Below, one piece after another: positions 1 through 5,315 of a DNA stretch of 5,321 nt. The translations under genes and the position numbers were made by a program. Source of the DNA: Hyphomicrobiales bacterium (GTDB lineage Bacteria; Pseudomonadota; Alphaproteobacteria; Rhizobiales; Beijerinckiaceae); contig JAQGKN010000039.1 in the NCBI GenBank assembly GCA_028290085.1, positions 1 to 5,321 on the forward strand. The letters are read 5' to 3'. Under the pieces are notes generated by a model. It worked only from the letters and a program-made list of their open reading frames with translations. It made no database searches and was not told where the DNA came from. Each line of letters opens with the position of its first letter. The first letter of the stretch is position 1.

Positions 1-10
1 GCGCCCGCCT

Positions 11-35
11 CGAACCACTGGTTCGATGGGCCGTT
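11..35 (+). promoter_or_regulatory. possible EcfG-type general stress promoter
   Basis: CGAAC at 11-15 and CGTT at 32-35 are separated by 16 bases. The known alphaproteobacterial EcfG consensus is GGAAC, 16-17 bases, CGTT, so the match lacks one G in the -35 box. The -10 element ends 8 bases before the ATG at 44, which would give an almost leaderless transcript. This fits the lack of a Shine-Dalgarno sequence before that ATG. The same bases include a 15-base near-perfect palindrome (11-25, 7-base arms CGAACCA/TGGTTCG around one base), which could instead be an operator or chance. The motif is short, so this is a suggestion only. Confidence 0.3.
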
Positions 36-43
36 AGATTTGT

Positions 44-601
44 ATGGGCATGGCGGAAAAGATCAAGATCGGTCTCGATGAATGCCGCATGCTGGCCCTG
101 GGCGCCCAAGTACTGATCGGCTTTCAGTTTCAGGGCGTCTTCCAGCCGCGGTTCGCGGACCTGCCGGCGTCCTCCAAATTAGCCCAGATCGCCGGTCTCC
201 TGCTGCTGCTTGCGAGTTTCTGTGTCCTGATCGTCCCTTCCACGCAGCACATCCTCGCCGAGGACCTGCGGGGGACGCGACGCATGGAGTCGATCCTCAC
301 GCGATGTCTCGACCTGTCCTTGTTGCCGCTCGCCGCCGCTCTCAGCCTCGACATCGGAATTGCCCTACGCACGAGCGTCGATGATTATTGGGCTATTGTC
401 TTCGCCGCTGCAGTGTTCATCGCGGCTCTGGCGCTCTGGTTCGCTTGGGCGCTCGCCGCTCGATCCAGAAAAGGAATTGAGGAGCGCATGATGGCCGCCC
501 AGCGCAAATCGGAGGAAACGCCTCTTTCCAAACAGATCGACCAGATGCTCACCGAGGCACGCACCGTCCTGCCGGGCGCGCAGGCGCTGCTCGGATTCTA
601 G
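44..601 (+). CDS. DUF6328 membrane protein, first half (ends at in-frame amber)
   Basis: This is the N-terminal 185 residues of what looks like a 306-codon two-domain DUF6328 family membrane protein of unknown function. Four hydrophobic segments are visible at about residues 16-33, 48-65, 88-107 and 117-139. A charged linker (about 140-168) follows, and then the start of a second copy of the domain: LTEARTVLPGAQALLGF at 169-185 mirrors LDECRMLALGAQVLIGFQ at 11-28. Translation stops at TAG (599-601) in the middle of what should be the first membrane helix of the second copy. The frame is open again directly after it. The start is ATG 44, with ATG 50 as an alternative; neither has a convincing ribosome binding site, and an in-frame TAG at 35-37 limits the frame upstream. 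The first domain alone may still be made and inserted in the membrane. If the TAG is a sequencing error, the true gene runs to 964. Confidence 0.7.
   Translation: MGMAEKIKIGLDECRMLALGAQVLIGFQFQGVFQPRFADLPASSKLAQIAGLLLLLASFCVLIVPSTQHILAEDLRGTRRMESILTRCLDLSLLPLAAALSLDIGIALRTSVDDYWAIVFAAAVFIAALALWFAWALAARSRKGIEERMMAAQRKSEETPLSKQIDQMLTEARTVLPGAQALLGF
599..601 (+). other. in-frame amber codon replacing a glutamine codon
   Basis: TAG follows GGA TTC in the second DUF6328 repeat. The equivalent position of the first repeat (125-127, after GGC TTT) is CAG. A single C-to-T change from CAG explains it, and both sides remain open and family-like in one frame. The following base is C and the context (TAG CTC) is not a known strong readthrough signal. 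Confidence 0.75.
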
Positions 602-964
602 CTCACGGTGTTTCTCGCGGAAAGTTTCGCAGGTCTGTCAGACGGACTCAAGGCAGCCCATATCGCGGCGCTCCTGCTCGTTGCCATAACCGTGCTGCTG
701 CTCATGACGCCAGCGGTCTATCATCGCATCGTCTATGCGGGCGAGGATACAAAGGACGTCTTGCGCGTCGGCAGCCGGACGGTAACCCTGGCGACTGGCC
801 CCTTGAGCGCGGCGCTCGGCCTCGACACTTATGTCGTCTGCGCCCACGCGCTCGACAATCCAGTCGCTGCGGCGTGGATCGGGGCGTCCGTGTTCTGCGG
901 GCTAGTGGCAGCGTGGCTGGTTTACCCCATTCTCGCGCGCGTCACGCGCCGGACCGCGCAATGA
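602..964 (+). pseudogene. DUF6328 membrane protein, second half (beyond the amber codon)
   Basis: These 120 codons are in the same frame as the preceding ORF and continue its second DUF6328 domain without a gap. Counting from the stop codon, residues 1-22 align ungapped with residues 28-49 of the first half (shared F at 10, A at 11, L at 13, K at 18, A at 20, I at 22), and the TAG falls on Q28. The segment carries the family-like stretch PAVYHRIVYAGED, which is eroded in the first domain, and further hydrophobic helices (about LLLVAITVLLLM, GPLSAALGLDTYVVCA, AAAWIGASVFCGLVAAWLVYPI). A GTG at 608 could in theory start a 118-residue product, but no ribosome binding site precedes it, so independent translation is unlikely. 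It is either the untranslated 3' part of a recently broken gene, the rest of an intact gene with a sequencing error, or a readthrough extension. Confidence 0.7.
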
Positions 965-1063
965 AAATCGCTGCAACACTCACGAGGATGGCGCGAGAGC
1001 ATCGCCTTCCTTCTCGGCAACGGAGCCCCCGTTACCTCACGAATCTCACAAGGAGAGACCGGC

Positions 1064-1669
1064 ATGCAAGACCATCACGGCAGCAAAGATCTGCCCGGAT
1101 ACAATCCCGGCTCACCGGACGTTGCCAAGTCACCGATCAGTTTCGACGAGTTCAGAGAACTCAAGGCGACATGTCTCTTCACCGATGAGGACGTGGCCTA
1201 CCTGCGCCTGAGCTATGACGTGCTCAAGGACCAGGCTGAGGACCTCGTCACCATGTGGCGTGGGATCATCGCCCAGCACACGCACCTGGCGAATTACGGT
1301 CTGGACCGGGCCACCGGCGAACCGGACAAGGAGTACGGGGCCGCGGTTGGCAAGCGCTTCGCGCAATGGGTGCTCGACACCGCACGCGCCGATTACGACC
1401 AGGCATGGCTCGACTATCAATACGAGGTGGGCCTGAGGCATCACCGGTCCAAGAAGAATAAAACCGACCATGCGAATGCCGCTGTGCAAATCCGTGGCCG
1501 CGATCTGATCGGCTTCGCGGCGGCAACCGTCGCGCCGATGCGCCCCTACCTCGAAAAAGGCGGCCATTCGGCGGAAACGGTGCAGCGCATGCAGGATGCG
1601 TGGTGGAAGTCGATGATCCTCCAAGTCACGCTTTGGTCGCAGCCCTATATGAATGCCGGCGACTTTTGA
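1064..1669 (+). CDS. protoglobin family heme protein
   Basis: This 201-residue protein matches the protoglobin family, single-domain globin-fold heme proteins related to globin-coupled sensors. They bind O2, CO and NO, and their physiological role is mostly unsettled. The length is close to that of the Methanosarcina protoglobin. An N-terminal tail (about 1-25) precedes the globin region. The most telling segment is YQYEVGLRHHRSKKNKTD (118-135), typical of the family around the F helix; one of H126/H127, probably H126, is expected to be the proximal heme ligand. The tail LQVTLWSQPYM (186-196) is also typical. No signal peptide, membrane segment or fused GGDEF, kinase or methyl-accepting domain is present, so it is cytosolic and not a one-piece sensor. 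The start is set by AGGAG at 1051-1055, 8 bases before ATG. It lies 99 bases behind the DUF6328 gene on the same strand, so co-transcription is plausible. Confidence 0.88.
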   Translation: MQDHHGSKDLPGYNPGSPDVAKSPISFDEFRELKATCLFTDEDVAYLRLSYDVLKDQAEDLVTMWRGIIAQHTHLANYGLDRATGEPDKEYGAAVGKRFAQWVLDTARADYDQAWLDYQYEVGLRHHRSKKNKTDHANAAVQIRGRDLIGFAAATVAPMRPYLEKGGHSAETVQRMQDAWWKSMILQVTLWSQPYMNAGDF

Positions 1670-1838
1670 CTTCGTGAGACGGTGCAAACTCTGAGATGTT
1701 GCGTTCGAGGAATGCTCGGGCGTTCTCGGGGCTTGCGGCTCGCGTCGCAGTGAGCCGACCACGTCTGTCAGCGCTGCGGGCGCCCAGCCAAGCTTTCAAA
1801 GGCGCGCGCCATATCTGCTCTCGCTGTCCTGTATTCAG
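1670..1838. other. convergent intergenic spacer with a hairpin
   Basis: This 169-base gap lies between the ends of the protoglobin and methyltransferase genes. No credible coding sequence is visible in any frame. The only clear structure is a hairpin at 1736-1757. Confidence 0.5.
1736..1757. terminator. candidate hairpin terminator between convergent genes
   Basis: CGGCTCGC (1736-1743) can pair with GTGAGCCG (1750-1757): an 8-base-pair stem with one G-T pair and a 6-base loop. It sits about 67 bases past the protoglobin stop and about 82 bases past the methyltransferase stop, where a shared bidirectional terminator would be expected. There is no T-run on either side, so it is not a classical Rho-independent terminator. 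Confidence 0.25.
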
Positions 1839-2480
1839 TCATGCTGGGCTGCTCGGCCCATGCGCCCTCGCCAGCCACACAGTGTGCCGTCCGCAGGTCT
1901 CGTCTTCGACGACATGGTCGACGATCTCGAAGCCGTTCGCCTCCAAGGCGGCTCGGTACTCCGCGGGGGCGAGGCTGGCGTGGTACAACTCATCTCCACG
2001 CCACGACCCGATCGCCTCGCCATGCTCCGGTCCGGACGTGAACATCATTGCCGTGCCGGGGTGGGCGTGTCGCGCAAAAGTCGAGAACACGGCTTCCTGG
2101 TCCTCTGGAGTCAGGTGGAAGGTGCTATCCCATGCCAGTAGTCCGTCGTAGGTCCGCCCGAGGTCGATGGTCCGCATGTCGGCAACGATCCATTCATTGT
2201 CCGGAAAGCGCCGCTCGCACATCGCGATCATCCGCTGCGATGAATCCAGGCCGATGACGCGGTAGCTCTGCTGTATGAGGTACCTGGCGACCGGGTCGCC
2301 CGAACCGCAGCCGATATCCAGAATGCTGCCTCCCGATGGGAGCAGGGCGACGAACTTGTCCAGCCACCCCTTTTCCATGAGCACCTTGCCGCGATCGCGA
2401 TCCCAGTCCGTCGCGCGGCGGTCGTAGAGATCGATGATGTGACGGGCGGCATGGTGGGCCATCGCGGGGTCCAATCTCAT
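1839..2480 (-). CDS. class I SAM-dependent methyltransferase
   Basis: From the ATG at 2480 the product has 213 residues, the usual size for this subfamily of small cytosolic class I methyltransferases. S-adenosylmethionine-binding features are in order: motif I ILDIGCGSGDP (53-63), the acidic end of strand 2 in IGLDSS (76-81, D79), motif III ADM (100-102), and AWDSTFHL (116-123), the motif IV region. The C-terminal half FTSGPEHGEAIGSWRG (147-162), LYHASLAPAEYR (165-176) and HTVWLAR (199-205) is characteristic of this subfamily, whose substrate is unknown. The frame stays open upstream to GTG 2684, adding 68 residues without recognisable homology. I prefer ATG 2480 because family-like sequence starts there (HHAARHIIDLYDRRA), although no clear ribosome binding site precedes it; ATG 2462 is another option. 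The gene stands alone on its strand and converges on the protoglobin gene. Confidence 0.85.
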   Translation of the reverse strand: MRLDPAMAHHAARHIIDLYDRRATDWDRDRGKVLMEKGWLDKFVALLPSGGSILDIGCGSGDPVARYLIQQSYRVIGLDSSQRMIAMCERRFPDNEWIVADMRTIDLGRTYDGLLAWDSTFHLTPEDQEAVFSTFARHAHPGTAMMFTSGPEHGEAIGSWRGDELYHASLAPAEYRAALEANGFEIVDHVVEDETCGRHTVWLARAHGPSSPA

Positions 2481-2979
2481 GGCATGGAAGATCGCGCGAC
2501 TCTCGTTGAGACGGTCGAGCTTGCTGACGACAGTTTGGCGCTGCCTCAACCCTAGGCGTAAAATAACCCAAGAGAGCATTTGGGGCGAGATCAGCTGTCC
2601 AGTGCAATTCTGACGGCCGCTCTCGACGAGAACGCGACCCTCAGGAACCATACGCCAGAGACCCCGCCTGCAGCCCGCTCGCACCGGCCAATCAAACGCG
2701 CGTTCGAGCCTGACTTGAATTCATGAGTCTAGGCGAACGATCCCGAACTGGCACTTTACTCGCGGTGATTGGCGCTATCGGTGCGTAGGGCTCGCATGCC
2801 GCGGCTCGCAAAGCTTGTACTCCTGAATGGAATCGGCGGCGCCGGACGGGGAGTTTCCTCTGCCGCGTTCTTGCCGAGCAACATCGCGATAGCTTCGTGC
2901 TCCCAGGCTGTCGCGTGGTCGGAAAGGACGCGGTCAATCAGGCGCGAGCTTCATGAGTATTGCGATGACGTTCAATACC

Positions 2980-3019
2980 TACGCTCGACGGAGCCTCCCG
3001 ACCGGCCGATACGCTCGAC
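2980..3019. repeat. 10-base direct repeat, 30-base period
   Basis: TACGCTCGAC occurs at 2980-2989 and again at 3010-3019. The 30-base spacing is close to three helical turns, as for a pair of regulator sites, but the repeat is short and could be chance. It lies about 305-345 bases upstream of the DUF1348 start. Confidence 0.3.
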
Positions 3020-3312
3020 TGCTTCGCGTCAATGGTGCGACTATCCCAGGCAGAGTCGGGTTAAAACTATGCGCATGTCGCGATGTTGGCACTTGATGCG
3101 GATCCGTCTTTGACCGAGTTGTTTGCAAATGACGCGTACAAAGCGAAGGCCGAGCGGATAGTCCGGCTGCGCTTGGGACCTTCGACAAATTGCCAGCGGC
3201 ATATCACCCCGCGCTTCACCGAAAAGGAGATCGCTGCGGCGGTCCAGCCGCTGCGTAATCTTGCCCAACCGAGTCGGAAAACGCAGCCCTGCGCACACGG
3301 TTCGCAACCCAT

Positions 3313-3317
3313 GGAGA
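3313..3317 (+). promoter_or_regulatory. ribosome binding site fixing the DUF1348 start
   Basis: GGAGA lies 6 bases before ATG 3324. This supports that ATG over the in-frame TTG at 3261 and the adjacent GTG at 3321, and it matches where family-like protein sequence begins (TRPPLPPFT). Confidence 0.7.
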
Positions 3318-3323
3318 ATCGTG

Positions 3324-3794
3324 ATGGATGTCACCCGCCCCCCTTTGCCTCCGTTCACCCTTGAGAGCGCGATCGAGAAAGTGCGACTCGCCGAAGACGG
3401 CTGGAACAGCCGGAGTCCCGAGAAGGTCGCGCTGGCCTATACGGTCGATAGCCAGTGGCGGAATCGCGCCGAGTTCGTGAACGGCCGGGAAGCCATCGTC
3501 AGCTTTCTCAGTCGCAAGTGGCAGCGCGAGCTGGACTACCGGCTCATCAAGGAGTTGTGGGCATTTTGTGAAGATCGCATCGCGGTTCGCTTCGCCTACG
3601 AGTGGCACGACGACAGCGGCAACTGGTTCCGGTCCTACGGGAACGAGAACTGGGAATTCGCAGAGGGCGGCCTCATGCGCAAGCGCTTCGCGTGCATCAA
3701 TGATGCCCCAATCCGCGAAGAGGACCGGCGCTTCCACTGGTCTCTGGGCAGGCGGCCGGACGAACATCCCGGCCTGAGCGACCTCGGCTTCTAG
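3324..3794 (+). CDS. DUF1348 family NTF2-like protein
   Basis: This 156-residue protein belongs to DUF1348, a branch of the NTF2/SnoaL-like cone-fold superfamily of small cytosolic proteins; its activity is not established. Nearly the whole length is family-typical: RPPLPPFT (5-12), [12 protein letters not shown] (19-30), [17 protein letters not shown] (35-51), [20 protein letters not shown] (61-80), [11 protein letters not shown] (86-96), [12 protein letters not shown] (101-112) and the tail HPGLSDLGF (148-156). Length is normal and nothing is broken. The conserved tryptophans, the arginines and H95/D96 line what would be the pocket, but no proven catalytic set exists for the family. It is followed after 57 bases by the alpha/beta hydrolase on the same strand, so the two are likely co-transcribed. 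NTF2-like proteins often accompany such hydrolases in detoxification or catabolic clusters, which is the best hint at a role. Confidence 0.9.
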   Translation: MDVTRPPLPPFTLESAIEKVRLAEDGWNSRSPEKVALAYTVDSQWRNRAEFVNGREAIVSFLSRKWQRELDYRLIKELWAFCEDRIAVRFAYEWHDDSGNWFRSYGNENWEFAEGGLMRKRFACINDAPIREEDRRFHWSLGRRPDEHPGLSDLGF

Positions 3795-3812
3795 CTGAAA
3801 CGCATTGTCATA

Positions 3813-3833
3813 CTGGACGCGAACGGCGTCCGG
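3813..3833 (+). promoter_or_regulatory. intercistronic hairpin before hydrolase RBS
   Basis: CTGGACGC (3813-3820) pairs with GCGTCCGG (3826-3833): an 8-base-pair stem with one T-G pair and a 5-base loop (GAACG). It ends 6 bases before the AGGAG (3840-3844) of the hydrolase. Without a T-run it is not a plain terminator. It could protect the downstream message or lower read-through; function is inferred only. Confidence 0.35.
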
Positions 3834-3851
3834 ACAAACAGGAGTACGCTC

Positions 3852-4706
3852 ATGACACACGTCAGCTATCGCAGTATCGACGTCGATGGCTTCGAAGTAT
3901 TCTATCGCGAGGCCGGCGATCGGACGAAGCCACCGCTGCTGCTGTTGCACGGCTTTCCGACGTCGAGCCACATGTTCCGTGATCTCATCCCCCTGTTGGC
4001 CGAATCCTTTCACCTGGTGGCGCCGGATCTTCCCGGCTTTGGCCTGTCAGCCTTGCCGTCCCGCGACAAATTCACCTACAGCTTCGAAAACCTGGCCAAG
4101 GTTATGGGACGCTTCACCGAAATATTGGGGCTCCAGCAATTCGCCATCTACATCTTCGACTACGGCGCGCCCGTAGGGTTGCGGATCGCGATGGCTCATC
4201 CGGAACGGGTGACGGCGATCATATCCCAGAACGGCAACGCCTATGAGGAAGGACTGAGCGAGGGATGGAATCCGATCGAGCGCTACTGGCGCGATCCGAC
4301 GGATGCGAACCGTAAGGCCCTGCGTGATCTGCTTACCCCGCAATCCATCCGCTGGCAGTATGAGCATGGTGTGCCCGACGTCTCGAAAATATCGCCGGAC
4401 GGCATCGCGCTCGACAGCTGGTACATGCTGCGCCCCGAGGCGGACGAGGTCCAACTCGACCTGATGCTGGATTATGCGAGCAACGTCGCCCTCTATCCGG
4501 CTTTCCAGGCCTATTTGCGCGAGCACCAGCCCAAGTTGCTCGCGATCTGGGGCGACAAAGATCCGTTTTTCCTCCCGCGGGGCGCAGAGGCGTATAAGCG
4601 CGATCTGCCGAACGCAGAGATTCGCTTTCTCGACACAGGGCACTTCGCGCTCGAAACCCACGCCGAGGAAATCGCGAATGGGATCATCAACTTCGTGAAG
4701 GGCTGA
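3852..4706 (+). CDS. alpha/beta hydrolase with aspartate nucleophile
   Basis: This 284-residue alpha/beta-hydrolase-fold enzyme resembles the haloalkane dehalogenase / epoxide hydrolase group. The oxyanion-loop motif HGFP is at 33-36, followed by APDLPGFGLS (57-66). The nucleophile elbow is FDYGAP (102-107), so the nucleophile is D103 rather than serine. The acid is in GDKDPFF (234-240), probably D237, and the base is H264 in GHFALE. A cap region lies at about 130-210. Residue 104 next to the nucleophile is Y, not the W typical of haloalkane dehalogenases or epoxide hydrolases (DW), nor the R of fluoroacetate dehalogenases (DR). The substrate therefore cannot be read off, and an ester-like or epoxide substrate is as possible as a halide. 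There is no signal peptide, so it is cytosolic. AGGAG (3840-3844) lies 7 bases before ATG. It probably shares a transcript with the DUF1348 gene and is followed by a strong hairpin. Confidence 0.88.
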   Translation: MTHVSYRSIDVDGFEVFYREAGDRTKPPLLLLHGFPTSSHMFRDLIPLLAESFHLVAPDLPGFGLSALPSRDKFTYSFENLAKVMGRFTEILGLQQFAIYIFDYGAPVGLRIAMAHPERVTAIISQNGNAYEEGLSEGWNPIERYWRDPTDANRKALRDLLTPQSIRWQYEHGVPDVSKISPDGIALDSWYMLRPEADEVQLDLMLDYASNVALYPAFQAYLREHQPKLLAIWGDKDPFFLPRGAEAYKRDLPNAEIRFLDTGHFALETHAEEIANGIINFVKG

Positions 4707-4717
4707 TGGGGCCTGCG

Positions 4718-4745
4718 GCATGCGCCGACTTTCTTCGGCGCGTGC
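4718..4745 (+). terminator. hairpin terminator candidate after the hydrolase
   Basis: GCATGCGCCGA (4718-4728) pairs with TCGGCGCGTGC (4735-4745): an 11-base-pair stem with one T-G pair, GC-rich, with the loop CTTTCT. It begins 12 bases after the hydrolase stop codon. No T-run follows (the next bases are TGGAGTTCG), so termination may need Rho, or the hairpin may protect the 3' end of the message. It overlaps the far end of the LysR relic on the other strand. Confidence 0.5.
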
Positions 4746-4776
4746 TGGAGTTCGTGTCCTGCCCAACCTTCGCAAA

Positions 4777-4981
4777 CACGCTGCGCAGGCGCGGCTCCGC
4801 GAAATCCAGAAAGCACCGCATCTTGAGTGGCATTTCACCGCGCGCTGCGTGGGACCGGGTCGATGATGGGTCGTGAAGCAGCGAGAAAGCTGATGCCTGC
4901 GTCGGTCAGGCTGATATTGCGAGTCGTGTTCAGGAGTAGCCGCAAACCTCGCCGGATTACGGCTTCAATAGTCTGAAGGTC
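4777..4981 (-). pseudogene. LysR-type transcriptional regulator relic
   Basis: Two pieces of a LysR-type regulator remain, in different frames. Minus 4981-4859 reads LQTIEAVIRRGLRLLLNTTR followed by NISLTDAGISFLA. This is the end of the recognition helix and the wing of a LysR helix-turn-helix (family pattern: QTI, LE, RLG, RLLNRTTR, LTEAG), with one residue missing in the middle. That frame stops at TGA 4837-4835. One base out of frame, minus 4833-4777 reads MPLKMRCFLDFAEPRLR, matching the usual LysR C-terminal tail (PLKMR, FLDF, PRLR). The first part of the DNA-binding domain and the whole effector-binding domain, some 200 residues, are absent. The relic begins 4 bases behind the stop of the YCII gene, so its 5' part was lost at that junction. 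It cannot encode a working regulator. Identification rests on pattern recognition only. Confidence 0.65.
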
Positions 4982-4985
4982 AGCG

Positions 4986-5315
4986 TCAGGATTGAAGCAA
5001 GGGCCACACTTCCACGACGCCTTCGGCGACCGCGCAGGGGGATCGCGAAACCAGCTCGATGGCCTCGGCAAGATCGGCAGCCTCGATCACGGCGAAGCCT
5101 GCTATCGGTAGTGGAGACGACATGAACGCGCCGTGTCGAGTCATCACTTCCTCTGCGTTTTTGTTGCGCACCTGGACTGGCGTACCAGCGACGCCAACCT
5201 CGGCACCGCGCCTGCGCAACTCGTCGTCGCAGGCGTGGGCCGCCTCGAGAACCGCCGGTGCCGTCCGCTCGTACCCGGCTCGATCGCCATAGCCGATCGT
5301 GATGAACTTGGGCAT
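4986..5315 (-). CDS. YCII-domain (YciI-like) protein
   Basis: This 109-residue protein fits the YCII-related domain family of small cytosolic proteins with a ferredoxin-like alpha+beta fold, usually about 100-120 residues. Family-like features are the opening strand PKFITIGYGD (2-11), the helix AVLEAAHACDDELRRRGAEV (21-40), and the C-terminal half IAGFAVIEAADLAEAIEL (71-88) followed by GVVEVWPLL (99-107). Some members are linked to ECF sigma factors or to small-molecule turnover, but the biochemical role of this subtype is not established. The ATG at 5315 is the only good start, and just 6 bases of upstream sequence fall in the window, so no ribosome binding site or promoter can be judged. 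It is complete and shows no break. Its stop codon abuts the LysR relic downstream. Confidence 0.82.
   Translation of the reverse strand: MPKFITIGYGDRAGYERTAPAVLEAAHACDDELRRRGAEVGVAGTPVQVRNKNAEEVMTRHGAFMSSPLPIAGFAVIEAADLAEAIELVSRSPCAVAEGVVEVWPLLQS

Larger units (their letters stand above)
2481..3323. other. long stretch without an assignable gene
   Basis: About 840 bases lie between the divergent methyltransferase and DUF1348 genes. The first 200 bases continue the open methyltransferase frame. Beyond that only short open stretches exist. Minus 2950-2756 is open for 65 codons with sensible codon use (segments AWEHEAIAMLLGKNAAEE and PIPFRSTSFASRGMRALR) but has no start codon before an internal ATG. 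Plus 2953-3096 is a 47-codon ORF beginning MSIAMTFNTYARR. Plus 3065-3364 contains LALDADPSLTELFANDAY. None matches a family I can name. No convincing sigma-70 promoter was found for either flanking gene. The direct repeat TACGCTCGAC occurs at 2980-2989 and 3010-3019. The region may hold decayed genes plus the two promoters. Confidence 0.45.

Noticed and set aside
18..34. GGTTCGA resembling a tRNA T-loop at the window edge
   Set aside because: No acceptor or T-stem can be formed with the neighbouring bases; the match is better explained by the palindrome at 11-25.
961..1188. ATG overlapping the DUF6328 stop (ATGA) and opening a 75-residue frame into the protoglobin gene
   Set aside because: The product is a run of arginine and glutamine with no family character, has no ribosome binding site, and overlaps the well-supported protoglobin start in another frame.
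1130..1762. 210-residue open frame antisense to the protoglobin
   Set aside because: It is a GC-rich shadow of the protoglobin reading frame; its sequence is arginine/histidine rich without motifs, while the plus strand gives an unmistakable protoglobin.
2769..2870. KLVLLNGIGGAG looking like a P-loop protein start (chloramphenicol phosphotransferase-like)
   Set aside because: The lysine of the P-loop is absent (GGAGRG) and the sequence after it does not continue like any such kinase; the likeness is confined to about a dozen residues.
3041..3358. 105-residue minus-strand frame upstream of the DUF1348 gene
   Set aside because: No recognisable domain, and it runs into the DUF1348 start region antisense; a chance open frame is more likely.
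3216..4013. 265-residue open frame antisense to the DUF1348 gene
   Set aside because: It is a shadow frame; the plus strand matches DUF1348 over its full length with a good ribosome binding site.
4047..4838. 263-residue open frame antisense to the hydrolase
   Set aside because: The plus strand encodes a complete catalytic alpha/beta hydrolase here. The antisense product has no motif and no ribosome binding site, and it only grazes the LysR relic in another frame.
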